Shown here piece by piece: positions 30,132-42,286 of a stretch of 64,000 nucleotides of DNA. Source of the stretch: Sipunculus nudus (taxonomy: Eukaryota; Annelida; Sipuncula; Golfingiida; Sipunculidae); the NCBI GenBank assembly GCA_026874595.1, contig CM049308.1:45209327-45273326 (forward strand). Reading direction: 5' to 3'. The notes below the pieces were generated by a model, which saw only the letters and a program-made list of their open reading frames with translations, was not told the DNA's origin and did not search any database. Every line of letters begins with the position of its first letter. The first letter of the stretch is position 1. The position numbers and the translations under genes are program-made.

Positions 30132-32700
30132 TTGGCATTTTGTAATATTTGGCAAGCCTGACATGAAAAAACTGAAAATCTTGCCAAATCTAGCACCATA
30201 TCTTGTCGAATGAGAAAACATGAGACTTCACAGAAATGTTTATAACTGGGCGACTTTAACAGCTACACAGGTCTAGTTTTCAGCATTTCATAACATTTGG
30301 ACAGCTTGACATGACAAAACTACAAGACTGGCCAAATCTCCCACCAATTCTCTTGTCAACCGAGAATCACGGAAATGCTTATAACGCGGCAACCTTTTTA
30401 AGTTAGACACGTCAAGAAATTTGTTAAAAAAATTAATCAAAGAAAGGGGAATCGACTTATGTCAGGTCTAGGCCTGAGAGGCCAGATTTTGCACGAACTT
30501 AGTTAAACTGCTGGCCTGATTGTCTTAACTGAATGACCACCAGATGTCAGTTTCCGATGAAGTCAGGTACACAAGCCGCCCTTTCAGTAAAAATATACTG
30601 TCTAATAAGGTTTCTGACCAATTTCTTTTTCAGAGTTTGCCTGTTTACACTGTTCTTTCATTTGGATAGTGCAGTATATTAAAATTTTTGCAATTTACAT
30701 GGTTGCTGACAACCAGGAAATGCCCAGAATCTTGTTATAATGAACTTCTTTCACAGGCAATTAAGTATGAGTGCTAGAGGCATGAGTATTGCAGACCCAC
30801 CAACTAGTCTGATTGAATCATACTTAGTCTGATTTTTAAGATTTTTGGCAGGAGAAAATCGTATCAGTACAATTTTTTACTATTCTTGGAAAAGAAATGT
30901 ATTCTGCTAATCAAAAGATTTCCTGTCAGTAAATTCTGATTGAACCTCTAGTGTTCATTCGTCGTTCATCCATTCCATTATCCAATTAATCCTGAGCATT
31001 TAAAACTCGATCTATTGTAGCTCACTGAGCAGCATTCTGTAAACTTTGTGTGTGCATGTGCTAATAAAGTGTAACCTTTCAACTGTGGCACAAGCATGCG
31101 ATGCAAAATTGACCCGTTGCAAACCAGTTTCTATTTCCTATCGCTGTGTCTGTGAATTTATTGAAATGCATGTGTTGACCTTTAATTAGAGCAATTTCTG
31201 GGACACCCTGCATGGGAAATGCAGACGTGAACAAAAGTACACATATTTTAAACACAGGTGCCAGACCGGGGCATTCTGATCCAACCACTCTTGTGAGTGA
31301 GCTCCTTTCAATAATGTATCAATCGGTTAACTGACACGCGCTTGCTGCTTAAGTTTCCCGGAAAGCTAATCTTGTTGACACCAATGACACCTGATCCACA
31401 CACCAATTGGATGACATTAGATTGACGTCATTGGACCCATGCAGCCATTGGTTGACCTCGATTTTATTTGCATAGACATCATCTGACTCCCTTGTGACTG
31501 TCTGACCGTTGTTTTTTGCATGGAAGAAAGTTCCAGCTTCGGTGGGCTAGACGTGATACCTATGATCAAAGTGAATCAAAGAGCAAAGTATTTGTATTTA
31601 ACTTACCAAACAAATTATCTGAATTCATTAAAGGGGCTGTCTACACTTTAAATGTGCCATTTTCTACGGTTTGATCTAAATCATAAGATATAACCAAGTC
31701 AAATAGAGTGCCGGTGATGTCAGTATTTTACATTGTCAGTAATAATAAAGTCTGTCAGATTGCCAATTACTGGTTTCGTCTGGATATGCAGTGAAAATAA
31801 AAATAAATAATTTGTTCTTATGCCCTCCTTCCTTAAATTTGGTCCATTTTGTTGGGCATTTCGTCGTTATGAAACGCTTAATACACAGTCATAAGCCCAC
31901 CCTCTCGTAGATAGTACCGAGATCTACGTACATGACATGGAGATCCCTGGAGCTTGTCAGCAAATCAAAACATTTTAGGCCTATATTTAAAATTGTATTC
32001 GGAAGGTTGTCCAAAAAAAACATAGGCTAAATGAATAGGCTTGTCTGGTGAACTTCTCATGTTTTTAATAAAGTATAGTGACGCAATGTTGTAGGGTTTA
32101 GCATTGATGTCAACCACACACTGTGTTATAACGAGATCTTCTTAACTGCTGTTGACAGCACATTCCTTTATTTTTCGGAGGGAAATGCAAACATTTTTCA
32201 AAGAAATATGATAATAATGTGATATTCAGTGAAGTTAATGCAAAGTAAACATGGTGTCTTAAGTTATCAGAGGTAACCCATGTGTTAATTACTGCAGCTG
32301 TATATTAATAATAACATTTATAATAATTGTACTGAAGGTGCATGGTATTATATTGAGGCACACAACAAGGTTGAAAGGAATTATTCAATTTATTTATCAA
32401 GTTTTTTACTTCTTTTATAGTGAGAATTTTTTCACACCAAAAGATCTATCTGACGCTTCTGCAGAATACACTAGACCAGTTTCTCGTTTTTTAAAATAAT
32501 TCTGTATGTTACCCTTTTTCTTTACTTTGTTGAAAATTAGGCCCAATAGTTATCTTCTCCCAATTACTAGTTCTCCTTCGAAAAGTAACTGAGAGAAATT
32601 TTCTTTGCAAAAAGAACAGGTGAACATAAAGAGGATGGAACAGACCATTATAACAGTCAAAGGAAAACACATGAAACAGACTTTTGAGAACAATTGTATT
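30132..32700. other. Low-repeat stretch, no gene recognised
   Basis: None of the window's repeat families are visible. A weak tandem pair of about 135 bp lies at 30140-30270 and 30275-30390 (GACATGAAAAAACT / GACATGACAAAACT, TTGCCAAATCT / GGCCAAATCTC). The minus frame at 31079-31288 lacks any recognisable domain. A cluster of promoter-like motifs lies at 31381-31473. Confidence 0.35.
31381..31473. promoter_or_regulatory. Candidate promoter/enhancer motif cluster
   Basis: A perfect CRE palindrome TGACGTCA (31423-31430) sits among CCAAT/ATTGG boxes (31381, 31403-31410, 31429-31434, 31446-31451) and an octamer ATTTGCAT (31466-31473), all within about 90 bp of low-repeat DNA. No transcript can be assigned. 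The motifs alone do not prove promoter function. Confidence 0.3.
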
Positions 32701-33074
32701 TTTTCTTCTCTGTTGTGGCTATTTGCTAATCAATTTTGAAATTGATAAGCACATCCTGCGAGCAGTGACAGAGAGTGTGAGAAATCCTTAACTTTTCTAT
32801 AATCGGCACCTGCATATTCTAGTTCTAGGTGACAGATGCTCTTCATTTCTGAAAATACTAAAAGTATCGACCTGTTATATTTATTATTATCTCGCGTGTG
32901 GTGTCTTGCTCTAGATTGGTTAGACAATACCAACACTCACTCCAGCTTGTGCGCATGCAAACCACATGGAGAATTCAGCTGGCTACTACGTATTTATTCC
33001 GATGTCGTGTACATATTTTGTCCAGGATTTATTACCTGGAATATTTTGTTGGTGTCACAGAAGAGGATATCACA
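32700..33074 (-). mobile_element. Probable 3' LTR of a Gypsy-like retrotransposon
   Basis: It begins TGTGATATCC at 33074 (minus strand), immediately after a purine tract that follows the pol frame. It holds AATAAAT-type signals (near 33050 and 32880). The far end, expected to finish in CA, is not certain, so the 32700 boundary is approximate. Confidence 0.5.
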
Positions 33075-33088
33075 TCTCTCCCCCTTTT
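33075..33088 (-). other. Polypurine tract of the Gypsy-like element
   Basis: On the minus strand, AAAAGGGGGAGAGA lies just before the TG that opens the LTR, the expected position for the plus-strand DNA primer. Confidence 0.55.
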
Positions 33089-33291
33089 GAATATTTTACT
33101 CACCAACTGTAAAATTATTATACCTTATGTATCAAGTGTTAATGCAAACAATTTACGTCTATGTTAGACGTTACCTTTATAATAAATGTTATCATTAAGG
33201 GAATGGATATTGATTTTTTTTCCTCTTTTCATAGTAATTTGTTAACATTTAAACTATCTTTGGTCGTAGCCATTTCATATGTATATATATA

Positions 33292-33959
33292 TCAGTCCAT
33301 ATCAAAGTCTTTGAACTTTCTGGGCATCTGCCGAGCTATCGTCAACCTCCTGGGGTCTGCTGTCCCATTTTCGTCAATGGCAGGGCGCTGTAACTTGTTG
33401 TCTGTATTGTCTGCTTCTGTACTATGGTTCAGTTCAACGTCTGGCTCCTGTTGTTCCATCATTCCTTCATTGGTTGTTTCGTAGTCAGCATAGGAACTCT
33501 CATCCTGTAAATTTTCCTTCTGGTAGGTATTTCCATCTTTTGAACATTTTTGAGTTTCTTGTTATTGTTTAGTTGTTGTTTGATGCTGTTATCATGGTTC
33601 CTTTTTTTCCTGTTACTGTTAAAGGAGTGTTTTCGTATTTTGTTTCTCCTTTCTTTTTGTTGAATGGTCTTTCTACCAGTACTGAGTCCCCTATTTTCAA
33701 GTCTGATGGTTTTAAATCCTTTTGAGTCTGCCCATTTCTTCATCATTTCTTTCTGTTTGTTATCTGTCTGCTTTGTATTTTCATAATTTCTGTGACTTTT
33801 TGGTACAGTGGGCAGTTTGTTTCTGATTTCTCGACCAAACAACAGATATGCAGGTGGCACCCCTGTTGTCATATGCCATGTTGTGCGATAGTTTCTTAAG
33901 AACTGTTGAAGTTCTTTCCTACAATTTTTCCCTTCAGCTTTTGCAGTCACAATAGCTTT
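33292..33959 (-). pseudogene. Gypsy-like pol fragment: integrase end, frameshifted
   Basis: The minus-strand open frame 33950-33459 starts with FLRNYRTTWHMTTGVPPAYL and LLFGREIRNKLP, the end of the integrase core as seen in Gypsy-type pol (normally a YR-x-TPH-x-TTG-x-P-x-LLFGR pattern). After about residue 75 the conserved reading (an LK-x-GD-x-VLV-like segment, then a TVTGKKGTM-like segment) continues in another frame, and one stop interrupts that frame further on. The pol C-terminus, with a basic RQMPRKFKDFDMD end, stops at 33292. The fragment is truncated at 33959 by an F1 insertion. It is not functional. Confidence 0.7.
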
Positions 33960-34135
33960 TTAGCTCAGCTGACTATAAGTCAACTGAGGTATAGGAATGG
34001 TGCTTTGTCCATTGTCCGGCTGTAGTGCTGTCCGGCCGTCCGTTAGCAGGGCACAAATCGTAACTGCTGGTCCTAGGAACTTCTAAGTGAACATCCAAGG
34101 AAGTCAATATAAAATCTCCTTGGAAACCTAAAATT

Positions 34136-34150
34136 AGGTCACTGTGACCT
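34136..34150. promoter_or_regulatory. Perfect IR3 motif AGGTCACTGTGACCT
   Basis: This matches the consensus estrogen response element layout (AGGTCA-nnn-TGACCT) exactly. An identical 15-mer occurs in the F1 copy at 45914-45928. Confidence 0.5.
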
Positions 34151-34804
34151 ATATCCGCCGAGCTATGGGGCTTGAAAGTACCCCCCAGAATAATAAAAAA
34201 TATGATACAAAACCTACAATATCTTGATAATTGTATCCCCAGACAAAGTTGGGGGATACTATGTTTTCATACTGGTCCCGCCGCCACCGCCACTGCAGCT
34301 GTATATAAATCTTGTTGGTACGAAAACTCAAAAAAAATTTCACGGATCTTTACCAAACTTGGTATATGTATAGATATGGGTGAGAGGACGACGCCTATAT
34401 AAAATGAGGTACTTGACAGTACTGTGAGCATTATAAGTCAAAAACTTATGGACAGATTTCTTTAATATAATACATATACATAGATATGGGTTATGGGATG
34501 ATGTTTATTTAAACTGGGGTCATGACCTTTCCTATGAGAGTGGCCTTGACCTTGAATATTGCCATATATGTTGAAAATCACTCAAAATCATTAATATCTC
34601 AATAAGGGATGCATGGATTGGTCCAAAAATCAATTTGATCAAAGATCTTGGATAGTAATGTCATGTACCAGAAACAGGTGGCACCATTTGTTATTCTTTT
34701 ACTTGTTTTCATGCTGTTTAATACCCCATCATTGCCACTTAACAGTACTGTTAGCATTATAAGTAAAAAACTAATGGACAGATTTCTTTCATATTATGCA
34801 TATA

Positions 34805-34829
34805 CTGTTTCCCCCATAGATAATCCGCA
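34805..34829 (+). repeat. Left terminal inverted repeat of the pogo-like element
   Basis: Runs CTGTTTCCCCCATAG then ATAATCCGCA. A subterminal GTATAATACGCA follows near 34879 and recurs near 36439 in the same orientation. Confidence 0.88.
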
Positions 34830-35066
34830 CCCCCTATTCAGAGCTACGATTTCTGGGGAAAAACCTGTATACCTGTGTATAATACGCAGCTAGATTCTGA
34901 CGAAATCCTGAATGCTGCAAATTGTTTTTGTGGTGGTCATCGAATATCCGCTCTCTTCGTGGGTGTGACTTCATCAGTCAACACAAGTCTCTAAGCAGAA
35001 GATCATTATACTTGAATTAGCAAATTGTCTATTCTCCTCCAATTGTTAAGTGTAAAAAGGGGGCCC

Positions 35067-35438
35067 ATGAAGACGCTACTGAAATCTAAATGGGGCGAGT
35101 GGATGCAGCACGGGGCCAAGACATTTACAAAGGGAGGTCGTATGCGCGCCCCAGACCTAGTGACCATCGTACAGTGGATCAAGGACACGTGGGGCGAGCT
35201 TGATAAGAATATCATCATCAGATCCTTCAAGCGCTGTTGCATTTGGAACGCCCTTGACGGCACAGAAGATATCCTATGGAGTAATAAAGACGAGGAAGAG
35301 ACTGCAGAAAGCTCGGATGATGAAAACGACACAGATGACCTGTATTTTGCGGATGAAGAGGTGATGTCATCAGAACAAATCATGCAGTTGTTCTTACAGT
35401 CCGACGACGAAGAGTTTGAAGGTTTTGAGAGACAATAA
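35067..35438 (+). pseudogene. C-terminal remnant of a pogo-like transposase
   Basis: An open frame of 123 codons from the ATG at 35067. Its opening KTLLKSKWGEWM, then RMRAPDLVTIVQWIKDTWGELDKN and IIIRSFKRCCIWNALDGTED, matches the segment that follows the DDE catalytic domain in pogo/Tigger transposases (a W-x2-WM motif, a W-x2-AW-like helix, then SF-x2-CGI-like). A long acidic tail follows (DEEETAESSDDENDTDD). The CENP-B-like DNA-binding domain and the catalytic DDE residues are absent; the in-frame upstream region contains stops. It cannot catalyse transposition. The mixed, less AT-rich codons contrast with the flanks. Confidence 0.75.
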
Positions 35439-35620
35439 ATGAACTGTATTGATTTGCTACTCTTTGGTGACTTAATAATATATGGAACCACATGCATGTA
35501 TTGATCATCTGAATATGCATGTATTGATGATAAATGAACTATATTGATTTGCTACTCTTTGGTGACTTAATACTTTATGCAACCACATGCATATATATTG
35601 ATCATTAACTATTCATATCT
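35435..35620 (+). repeat. About 95-bp tandem duplication in the transposon 3' UTR
   Basis: ATAAATGAACT(G/A)TATTGATTTGCTACTC starts at 35435 and again at 35530, each followed by GGTGACTTAATA and an ACCACATGCAT stretch. The first copy includes the stop codon of the transposase frame. Confidence 0.8.
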
Positions 35621-36482
35621 TTAGTATAATATCATATGCAATCATATGCATTGTGTAAAACATGTCAAATAAAATGGCTTTTTTTCTGATGTAAAATGTT
35701 CTATAAGTTTTCATGTGTGAAAAAAAAGATTGTTAGAAATACACACGTTTATTATGTTTTTAAATCAAATTTTCTGTGATGTTTAATATCCACCACGGGG
35801 TTTCATTTTAAGCATATATATATATGTATATATATATATTTAACTAACTATAATAAAATACCCTAGGTTTGTAATAAATTTATAACACATCTCCCGGATA
35901 TCATTAATTTACACAGCTGTTCAAACTGTCCATGCTTGCACAATAGGGTAATTAATTATTAATTATTAATTATTAATTAACTTAGGAAATCACCAGGCAA
36001 TCATTCCTCCCTTGGCTCAAGTTGTTTAAATAGTAATTAGTGTATCATGGAACATTTCCCACGGTCAAGGACTGACAGGTGCAGGTATATCAGGTAGAAA
36101 CGATCCCCTTTTGTGATTTAACACCACATGTAAAAATATGCCGCAGCGCCATCTGCCGACAGACATTGACATCAAAGGAGGTCAGCCAAGCAATATACCA
36201 TCATGCATATTTCACAACGGCGATCTTCTGTTGTAAGCCATACTTAAGATATATTTTAAGTATATGAAATGAAAAAAAGTGAATCAGATCAATAATTATG
36301 TTGTTTTAATGCAAAATTTGTACAAGTAAAGTGAGTTTACACTTTGTTTACATAAAATCCTTTATTATCGCTCATCATCAGCTAACCATACAATGTTCAA
36401 CCTGACTGAAAAAAATTTTGGAAATTATGTCTCCATGTATAATACGCACCGGGGTTTTTTATTTCGATTCTAAGATGAAAAA

Positions 36483-36508
36483 TGCGGATTATCTATGGGG
36501 GAAAACGG
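36483..36508 (-). repeat. Right terminal inverted repeat of the pogo-like element
   Basis: Reverse complement begins CCGTTTTCCCCCATAG, matching the left end apart from one extra T and one substitution. Confidence 0.88.
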
Positions 36509-36605
36509 TACATAGATATGGGTTATGGGATGATGTTTATTGAAATTGGGGTCATGACCTTTTCTATGAGAGTGACCTTTTCTATGAGTGTGGTCTGATA
36601 TTAAT

Positions 36606-38050
36606 TGTATCCCCAGACAAAGTCGGGGGATACTATGTTTTCATACCGGTCCCGCCGCCGCCACATATATATCTTGTTGGCGCGATAACCCAAAAAATAT
36701 TTCACGGAACTTTACCAAACTTGGTATATGTATAGATATGGGTTAGAGGACGACGCCTATTTAAAATGAGGTCATGACCTTTACTAGGAGAGTGTCCTTG
36801 ACCTTGAATAGGTCCAATTTTGGGGAAAATCACACAAATTCTTTAATATCTCAAGAAATCTTGCATGGATTTATCCCAAAATCAAGTTGATGGAAGATCA
36901 TGGATAGAGTTGTCATGTTCCAGAAACTGGTGGTGCCACCTATTATTCTTTACTTGTTTTCGTGCCGTTTAATACCCCCAAAATTGCCACCTTACAGTAC
37001 TGTGAGCATTATAAGTCAAAAACTAATGGACAGATTTCTTTTATATTATGCATATACATAAGTATGGGTTATGGGATGATGTTTATTTAAATTGGGGTCA
37101 TGACCTTTCCTATGATAGTGGCCTTGACCTTGAATATTGCCATATATGGTGAAAATCACACACCTCTTATGATATCTCCAGTGTTGATAGCCATATGGAT
37201 TTCAAACATGACTTATGTTGGCCCACAACTAAAGTAAGAACCCTATAGGTTCTAGGGTCATGAGGTCAAAGGTCAAGGTCACTGGACTGGCATTTTAAAA
37301 GATACTGTGGATGCATTTTAAGCCAAATTTTCATCCCAGGTCTTCCATCTTGAATATATAGTTCACTTGCCAATAGTGGATGATCCATATAAATTTTGGG
37401 GTCACAAGGTCAAAGGTGAAGGTCACAGGAGCCATCTGTCCAAAAACTAGTTTCTGGATGATAATTCCTGCTTTTATTGATGTATGGATTTCAAACTTGA
37501 CTTGTATATGTCCCATTGAAAGCAAGACCAAAATTGATTTTGGGGTCATGAGGTCAAAGGTCAAGGTCACAGGACATCTTTAAAAAGATGTGGATGCATT
37601 TTCAGCCAAACATTTCATCTCAGATCTTTCATCTTGCACATATAGTTCTCCTGCCAAGAGAGGAAGAACACTATCAATTTTGAGGTCACAAGGTCAAAGG
37701 TGAAGGTCACAGGAGCCATCTGTCCAAAAATATTAGTTTCTGGATGATAATTCCTGCTTTATTGATGTATAGATTTCAAACTTGACTTGCATATGTCCCA
37801 TTGGAAAAGCAAGACCCAAATTGATTTTGGGGTCATGAGGTCAAAGGTAAAGGTCACAGGACACATCTTTTAAAAGATCAAGGTCACAGGACCAACATCT
37901 TCAACAAGATTGTGGATTGTTAGATGGAGGAAACAATAAATATGCCAAGTGTCAGTATATGCTGCTAAAAATGGGGGTCTATTCTTAAAGGGGGGGGGGG
38001 CTACTATGTCTGGGGATACTCTGGCACTTGCGGTGCCAAGAAATGTCTAG
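36606..38050 (+). mobile_element. F3 Helitron-like element, inner copy in the nest
   Basis: Left hairpin from 36607. It contains an IR0 (36769-36780), DR1 at about 37262 and 37550, a G-run near 37990-38000, GTCTGGGGATAC, a GGCACTTGCGGTGCC hairpin and CTAG at 38047-38050. Confidence 0.75.
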
Positions 38051-38196
38051 TTGTTGCTGAAGACAGGGGGCCTATTCTTAAAGGGGGGGGGGGGGATTAA
38101 TTGTCTAGGGATACTATGGCACCTGCGGTGCCAAGAAATATCTAGTTAATGCATGGATTGTCATGAATCTTGCCTTGAATATTGACCATGACTAGT

Positions 38197-39427
38197 TTTG
38201 TCAGCACTTACAAAAGTGTGTAACGTAATGGAACGAACCTTTTACAGCCTCATGCATATTTATTTAGGTTGCATGTTTACAATGACCTGGTCATTGCACA
38301 TGCGCAGATGTTTCTGGGTCGCTACCACTTTTACCAAAACAATAGCTTCACGTGGCTTTTTCCATGTATCTGTCAACGCGTCGTATCAGATTCATTCTGA
38401 TCTATGCCGGGATGTATTACATCCAAGTATTGTTTATCATACTTTCTGTCAGCTCTTGGGTACGTAGAGCAAGGGATTATCAGTGATAAGCGGGTACAAC
38501 TACTGTGCGGAGTGGGGAACGTGCACGGAATCAGACACCTGCACCTGTCTGAGCTGAGGCGATAACGCGGGACCCGTCACTGTCAGACCTTGTTCCAAAG
38601 ATTTACACTGAAGATTATTTTGAGTTTAGTTCTAGATTTTCTCAGCATTTGGTTTATTTAAAATGTGTGTTTCATTGATTGGACCATGAGCACAACCCTC
38701 GTACCTACTTCCACTCAGTGCCTTCAGTTTTAATATTATATGAGCCAGGAGCATCCCCCAAGCCCCCCCCCCCCCCACCCCAACCCCACATATAATAAAT
38801 TGTTAAACCAGTGTGCTCCATGCAATTATTTTTTATTTAATGATATTTTAACTCAACTTATTCTGAGTACTCAAAATAAAGTTATCAGTTGTGTTGTCAA
38901 AAAGCTGTGTAACCAGGGTTTCCTAGAATATTAATTTGTTAATTGAAATTAATATAATATATAAGGCTGTCATGACCTTACTTTTCCAGTAGAGCCCATG
39001 CTAGATTTTATCTTCAGGGCTTGTTACCAGTGTAATACATGACCGGGTTAATTATTATGCAATGTTAATACCGTGGGCATTAACACACATTTATATATTC
39101 CATCATATATTCTAGCTTATGTTAATAATAATTTCATAGGCGAATATCATCAGTATTTAAGCAATAAATTAGTAATTAATAAGTTCATTGTGTACATATA
39201 CTAATAACTTTCACTCACTTTGTTGTATAAAATTCTTAAAATAATTAAGCCATAAACAATAAAAGGATCCCAAAAGAAAATTATCTGCAGTATTTAGGCC
39301 CATAGGTAATAATACAGGGATAACCTTATGTGCCTAGAATGTTAAGGCAATATTTCAGCTTGTGCAACCTGTTAATCACAGGACATAAAGATACCATATG
39401 ATTGAACTTTGAATGTATGGTTGATTT
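38197..39427. other. Low-repeat stretch, no gene recognised
   Basis: 38197-38640 is richer in GC and CpG than its surroundings and holds a CACGTG box (38349 region) and CATGCGCAG (near 38300). It has the feel of a promoter or old exon but no convincing frame. A C14 tract lies at 38763-38776. 38940-39420 is AT-rich with nothing recognisable. Confidence 0.3.
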
Positions 39428-42050
39428 TTAGCTCAGCTGACTATAAGTCATCTGAGCTGACTATAAGTCATCTGAGCTATAGTCGTGGTCCATTGTCCGT
39501 CGTCCGTCTGTCCGTCCGTCCGTCCGTCCGTAGATGTGGCACGTTTTGAAACCATAAGACCTAGGAATCCAAAATTCAGCATAATGTTAGATGTCCCCAA
39601 AATCTCCTACCAAGTCGAAAACTGGGTCTTTGTGACTTCATTCCTTTGAGAAATTAAGGAAAAACCTCAATTTTTTATTAAAAACCTATTTTCACACTTT
39701 AGGACTGCCTAATATCAAAACCACTCATCTGTTTTTCCTCATATTTCCTATAAATAATCCTCTATATAATTCCTATGTACATGCCAGAAATTAGGTCTGT
39801 ATTATTTAATTTAAAAAAGTTATGGGCCCAAACATAATGCATTTTGTAAATAATCAGGAAAGAAATTTTATCACTTAACACAAAACTTGTTAAAGCTAAG
39901 CACTTTTTTTCCAGTTATATTACTTTTATTAATCAAAATTAAATTGTATACCCAAAATTAGATCAAAATCTTTTAAATTTTTAAAAATATTAGCAAAAAT
40001 AAAAAATTGGTACCTTAAATTTTGCCCAACTTTGACTATGGCACGTTTTTTTGCTGTAACTGCTGTGGATTTAATTTTCACAGCATGTTTTTGTTAGCAT
40101 TTCATCTGTTAACACCAAAAATTTGAAACCAGTTGATCAAAAACTGTAGATTTTATTCAAGTTTTCAAGCACCATGTCACATATTGCTAGTGTTATGCAG
40201 TTTGCTAGAGCTCAGCTCCCGAGCTTCAGCTCTAAGTTCATTAAATTTGGCATACAGTTAGATTTCTCCAAAATCCCCTACCATGCCAAGAATTTGGTCA
40301 CTAGGACTTAATTCCTTTGAGATATCAATGAAAAACTTCATTTTTCCATTAAAAACCCAATGTTACACTTTAAGACTGCCTAATATCAAAACCACTGATC
40401 TGACTTTGATCATATATAATATACATATTTTTCTATACATTCACTATGCACATGCCAGAAATGATGTCAGTATTGTGTATTTTTTTAAGTTATGGGCCCA
40501 AACATAATGCACTTTGTAAAAAATCAAGAAATATATTTACTCCCTTAACAAGGGCATTGCTGAAGCTAGAGATCTTTTTTGTCAGGGATGTAACATTATT
40601 TAATCAAGATTCAATTGAATACCCAAAATTAGTTCTGAATTTTTCAAATTTTATAAGTTATTAGTATAAATATAAAATTAGTACCTTAAATTTTGCCCAA
40701 CTGTAACCATGGCACGTTTGTTTCCCGTGAGCACTGTTGATTTAATTTTCGTATCATGCACACATAAGGATTTCAGCTTTTTAGTTTAGAAAGCTGAAAG
40801 AAATTTGCCAAATATTGTAGCTTTTATTAATGTTTTTTATGAGACCCTGTCAGACTTTGGCTCTCTCCAGCCCCTCTTGAGTCACCTGTATGTTGACCTT
40901 GTTGACCTTTCATCAAATTATGCACGCTTGAGGGGAGAATCAAGGCAGCTTATGGCCAGCCACAGTTGATCCAGGTGTTCAACCCAACTCATCTAGTAGT
41001 TTTAACCAACAACATAACAATAAACAATAAATTAATAAATTTTTATTGGTTTTTAATAAAAAAATTAAAGAAAAATAGAAAAGGAATTTGTTAGTTTATA
41101 ATAACAGGAAATTAACTTGCAGTTACTGATGATATAAGAATCTTGTATCGATGGGTAGAATGTCACATATTCCAAATAACACCATGCAGTCACCTATGGC
41201 ATTTTTCAGTTCATTTTTAATGATAAAGAAGTAAATCATATTATTCATTACTAATCATTAAGGATTATATGAAGGAAATTAATGATAGATAAAGATGCAG
41301 ATGATAATATTAATCTAGATTCCTACTGTGTCTAGTGTGTACATTGATGTGTGAAATTAGTCCAAAATGAATTTTTACAGTTATTTTTAAATATAAATAA
41401 AAGCCATAAAATCAGGTACTTATGATCATTATTTAAATGTGTGAATTTTGTATATTCTGGATTCTCAACATCATTGTTTGGTGAAAACTGAATAAATACC
41501 AGACATGGTGCAAATACTTTGTAATTGTATTTAAATACGAATATGATTATGTACTCCATTATAAAATTTCTTGCATAAAGAATGGGAATTCAGGTAAAAA
41601 TGAAAGTATATGAATACTCGTGCAAATACTTTCAAAATGTATTCATGAATGCATTCATGAATATATTCTTTAATATTATTTTAATAATCATATTAGTTAT
41701 ATTTCATTTTAAAAAATCATATGATTCTCTTATTATTTTTATAAAAATTATATTTGGGACAATATTTGTAATTTTTAATAAATAGTTAAACTCTTATATG
41801 TTCTGCTTATAAGTTATATGGCCAAGTCAAAATCTGTGTGACAGTAGTACTCCATTTGTTAATAAAATAAATGAAATCAATCCTCTTCCCTGTCTCCAAA
41901 GGTACTATCAAAATCATACATAAGCTAAACAACAACAACTCATAATACAGCTTATATTTATTACCACACAAAACCAGCATGTGCCTCATTTCTAAATAAT
42001 ATTTTTTTATCATATATAACAGCTGAGCGTCGTGACCCATAGGTCCCTTG
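39428..42050 (+). mobile_element. F1b Helitron-like element (GTCC-microsatellite form)
   Basis: It starts AGCTCAGCTGACTATAAGTC; part of this hairpin is duplicated here. A (GTCC)n run, GATGTGGCACGTTTTGAAACC, and two related units (39550-40140 and 40200-40860) follow. It ends CAGCTGAGC...GACCCATAGGTCCCTTG with CTTG at 42047-42050. A shorter copy is 50419-52191 and a left-end copy is 55440-56130. The AT-rich tail 41262-41790 supplies the fragments seen at 1-70, 3605-3833 and 19471-19604. Confidence 0.65.
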
Positions 42051-42201
42051 TTTTAAATACATTATTATATCAAATGTTAAAAGACCAAAGTGTTTCTTGC
42101 GTGTTTAAATGTATAAAACAAAACTGCATGACAACAAATTTCCCAACACTGATAAGGATGTGGACACTTCTTAATACACTTAAAATTACCTGAAATATGT
42201 T

Positions 42202-42286
<85 letters not shown>

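Larger units (their letters stand above)
34805..36508 (+). mobile_element. Pogo/Tigger-like DNA transposon with TA duplication
   Basis: A 1704-bp element with terminal inverted repeats of about 25 bp: left 34805-34829 (CTGTTTCCCCCATAG...) and right 36483-36508, which differ by one inserted base and one substitution. It is flanked by TA (34803-34804 and 36509-36510). Removing it restores the GCATATACATAG seen in sister copies. TA duplication and the encoded protein both fit the Tc1/mariner-pogo superfamily. The transposase N-terminal part is missing, so it is a deletion derivative. Confidence 0.88.
34232..38145 (+). mobile_element. F3 Helitron-like element, outer copy in the nest
   Basis: Left hairpin GTATCCCCAGAC...GGGGGATAC starts at 34233. 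The right end has a GGCACC (38118-38123) / GGTGCC (38127-38132) hairpin, AAGAAATAT and CTAG (38142-38145). Flanks ...ATCTTGATAA-TT and TT-AATGCATGG rejoin to match 7431-7470 with one TT. It is interrupted by a pogo-like transposon and by a second F3. Confidence 0.75.
33960..38196 (+). mobile_element. F1 Helitron-like element hosting a nest of insertions
   Basis: It begins TAGCTCAGCTGACTATAAGTC right after the pol fragment. It carries a perfect IR3 at 34136-34150. It is split at 34232 by F3 and resumes at 38146 with TTAATGCATGG...GACTAGTTTTGTCAG. No F1 right end is seen, so this copy is truncated near 38196. Confidence 0.6.

Noticed and set aside
31079-31288. 69-codon minus-strand ORF
   Set aside because: No recognisable domain or conserved pattern; length is within chance for this region.
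35006-35497. 163-codon minus-strand ORF
   Set aside because: It is antisense to the pogo-like transposase remnant; its serine-rich run mirrors the acidic tail codons.
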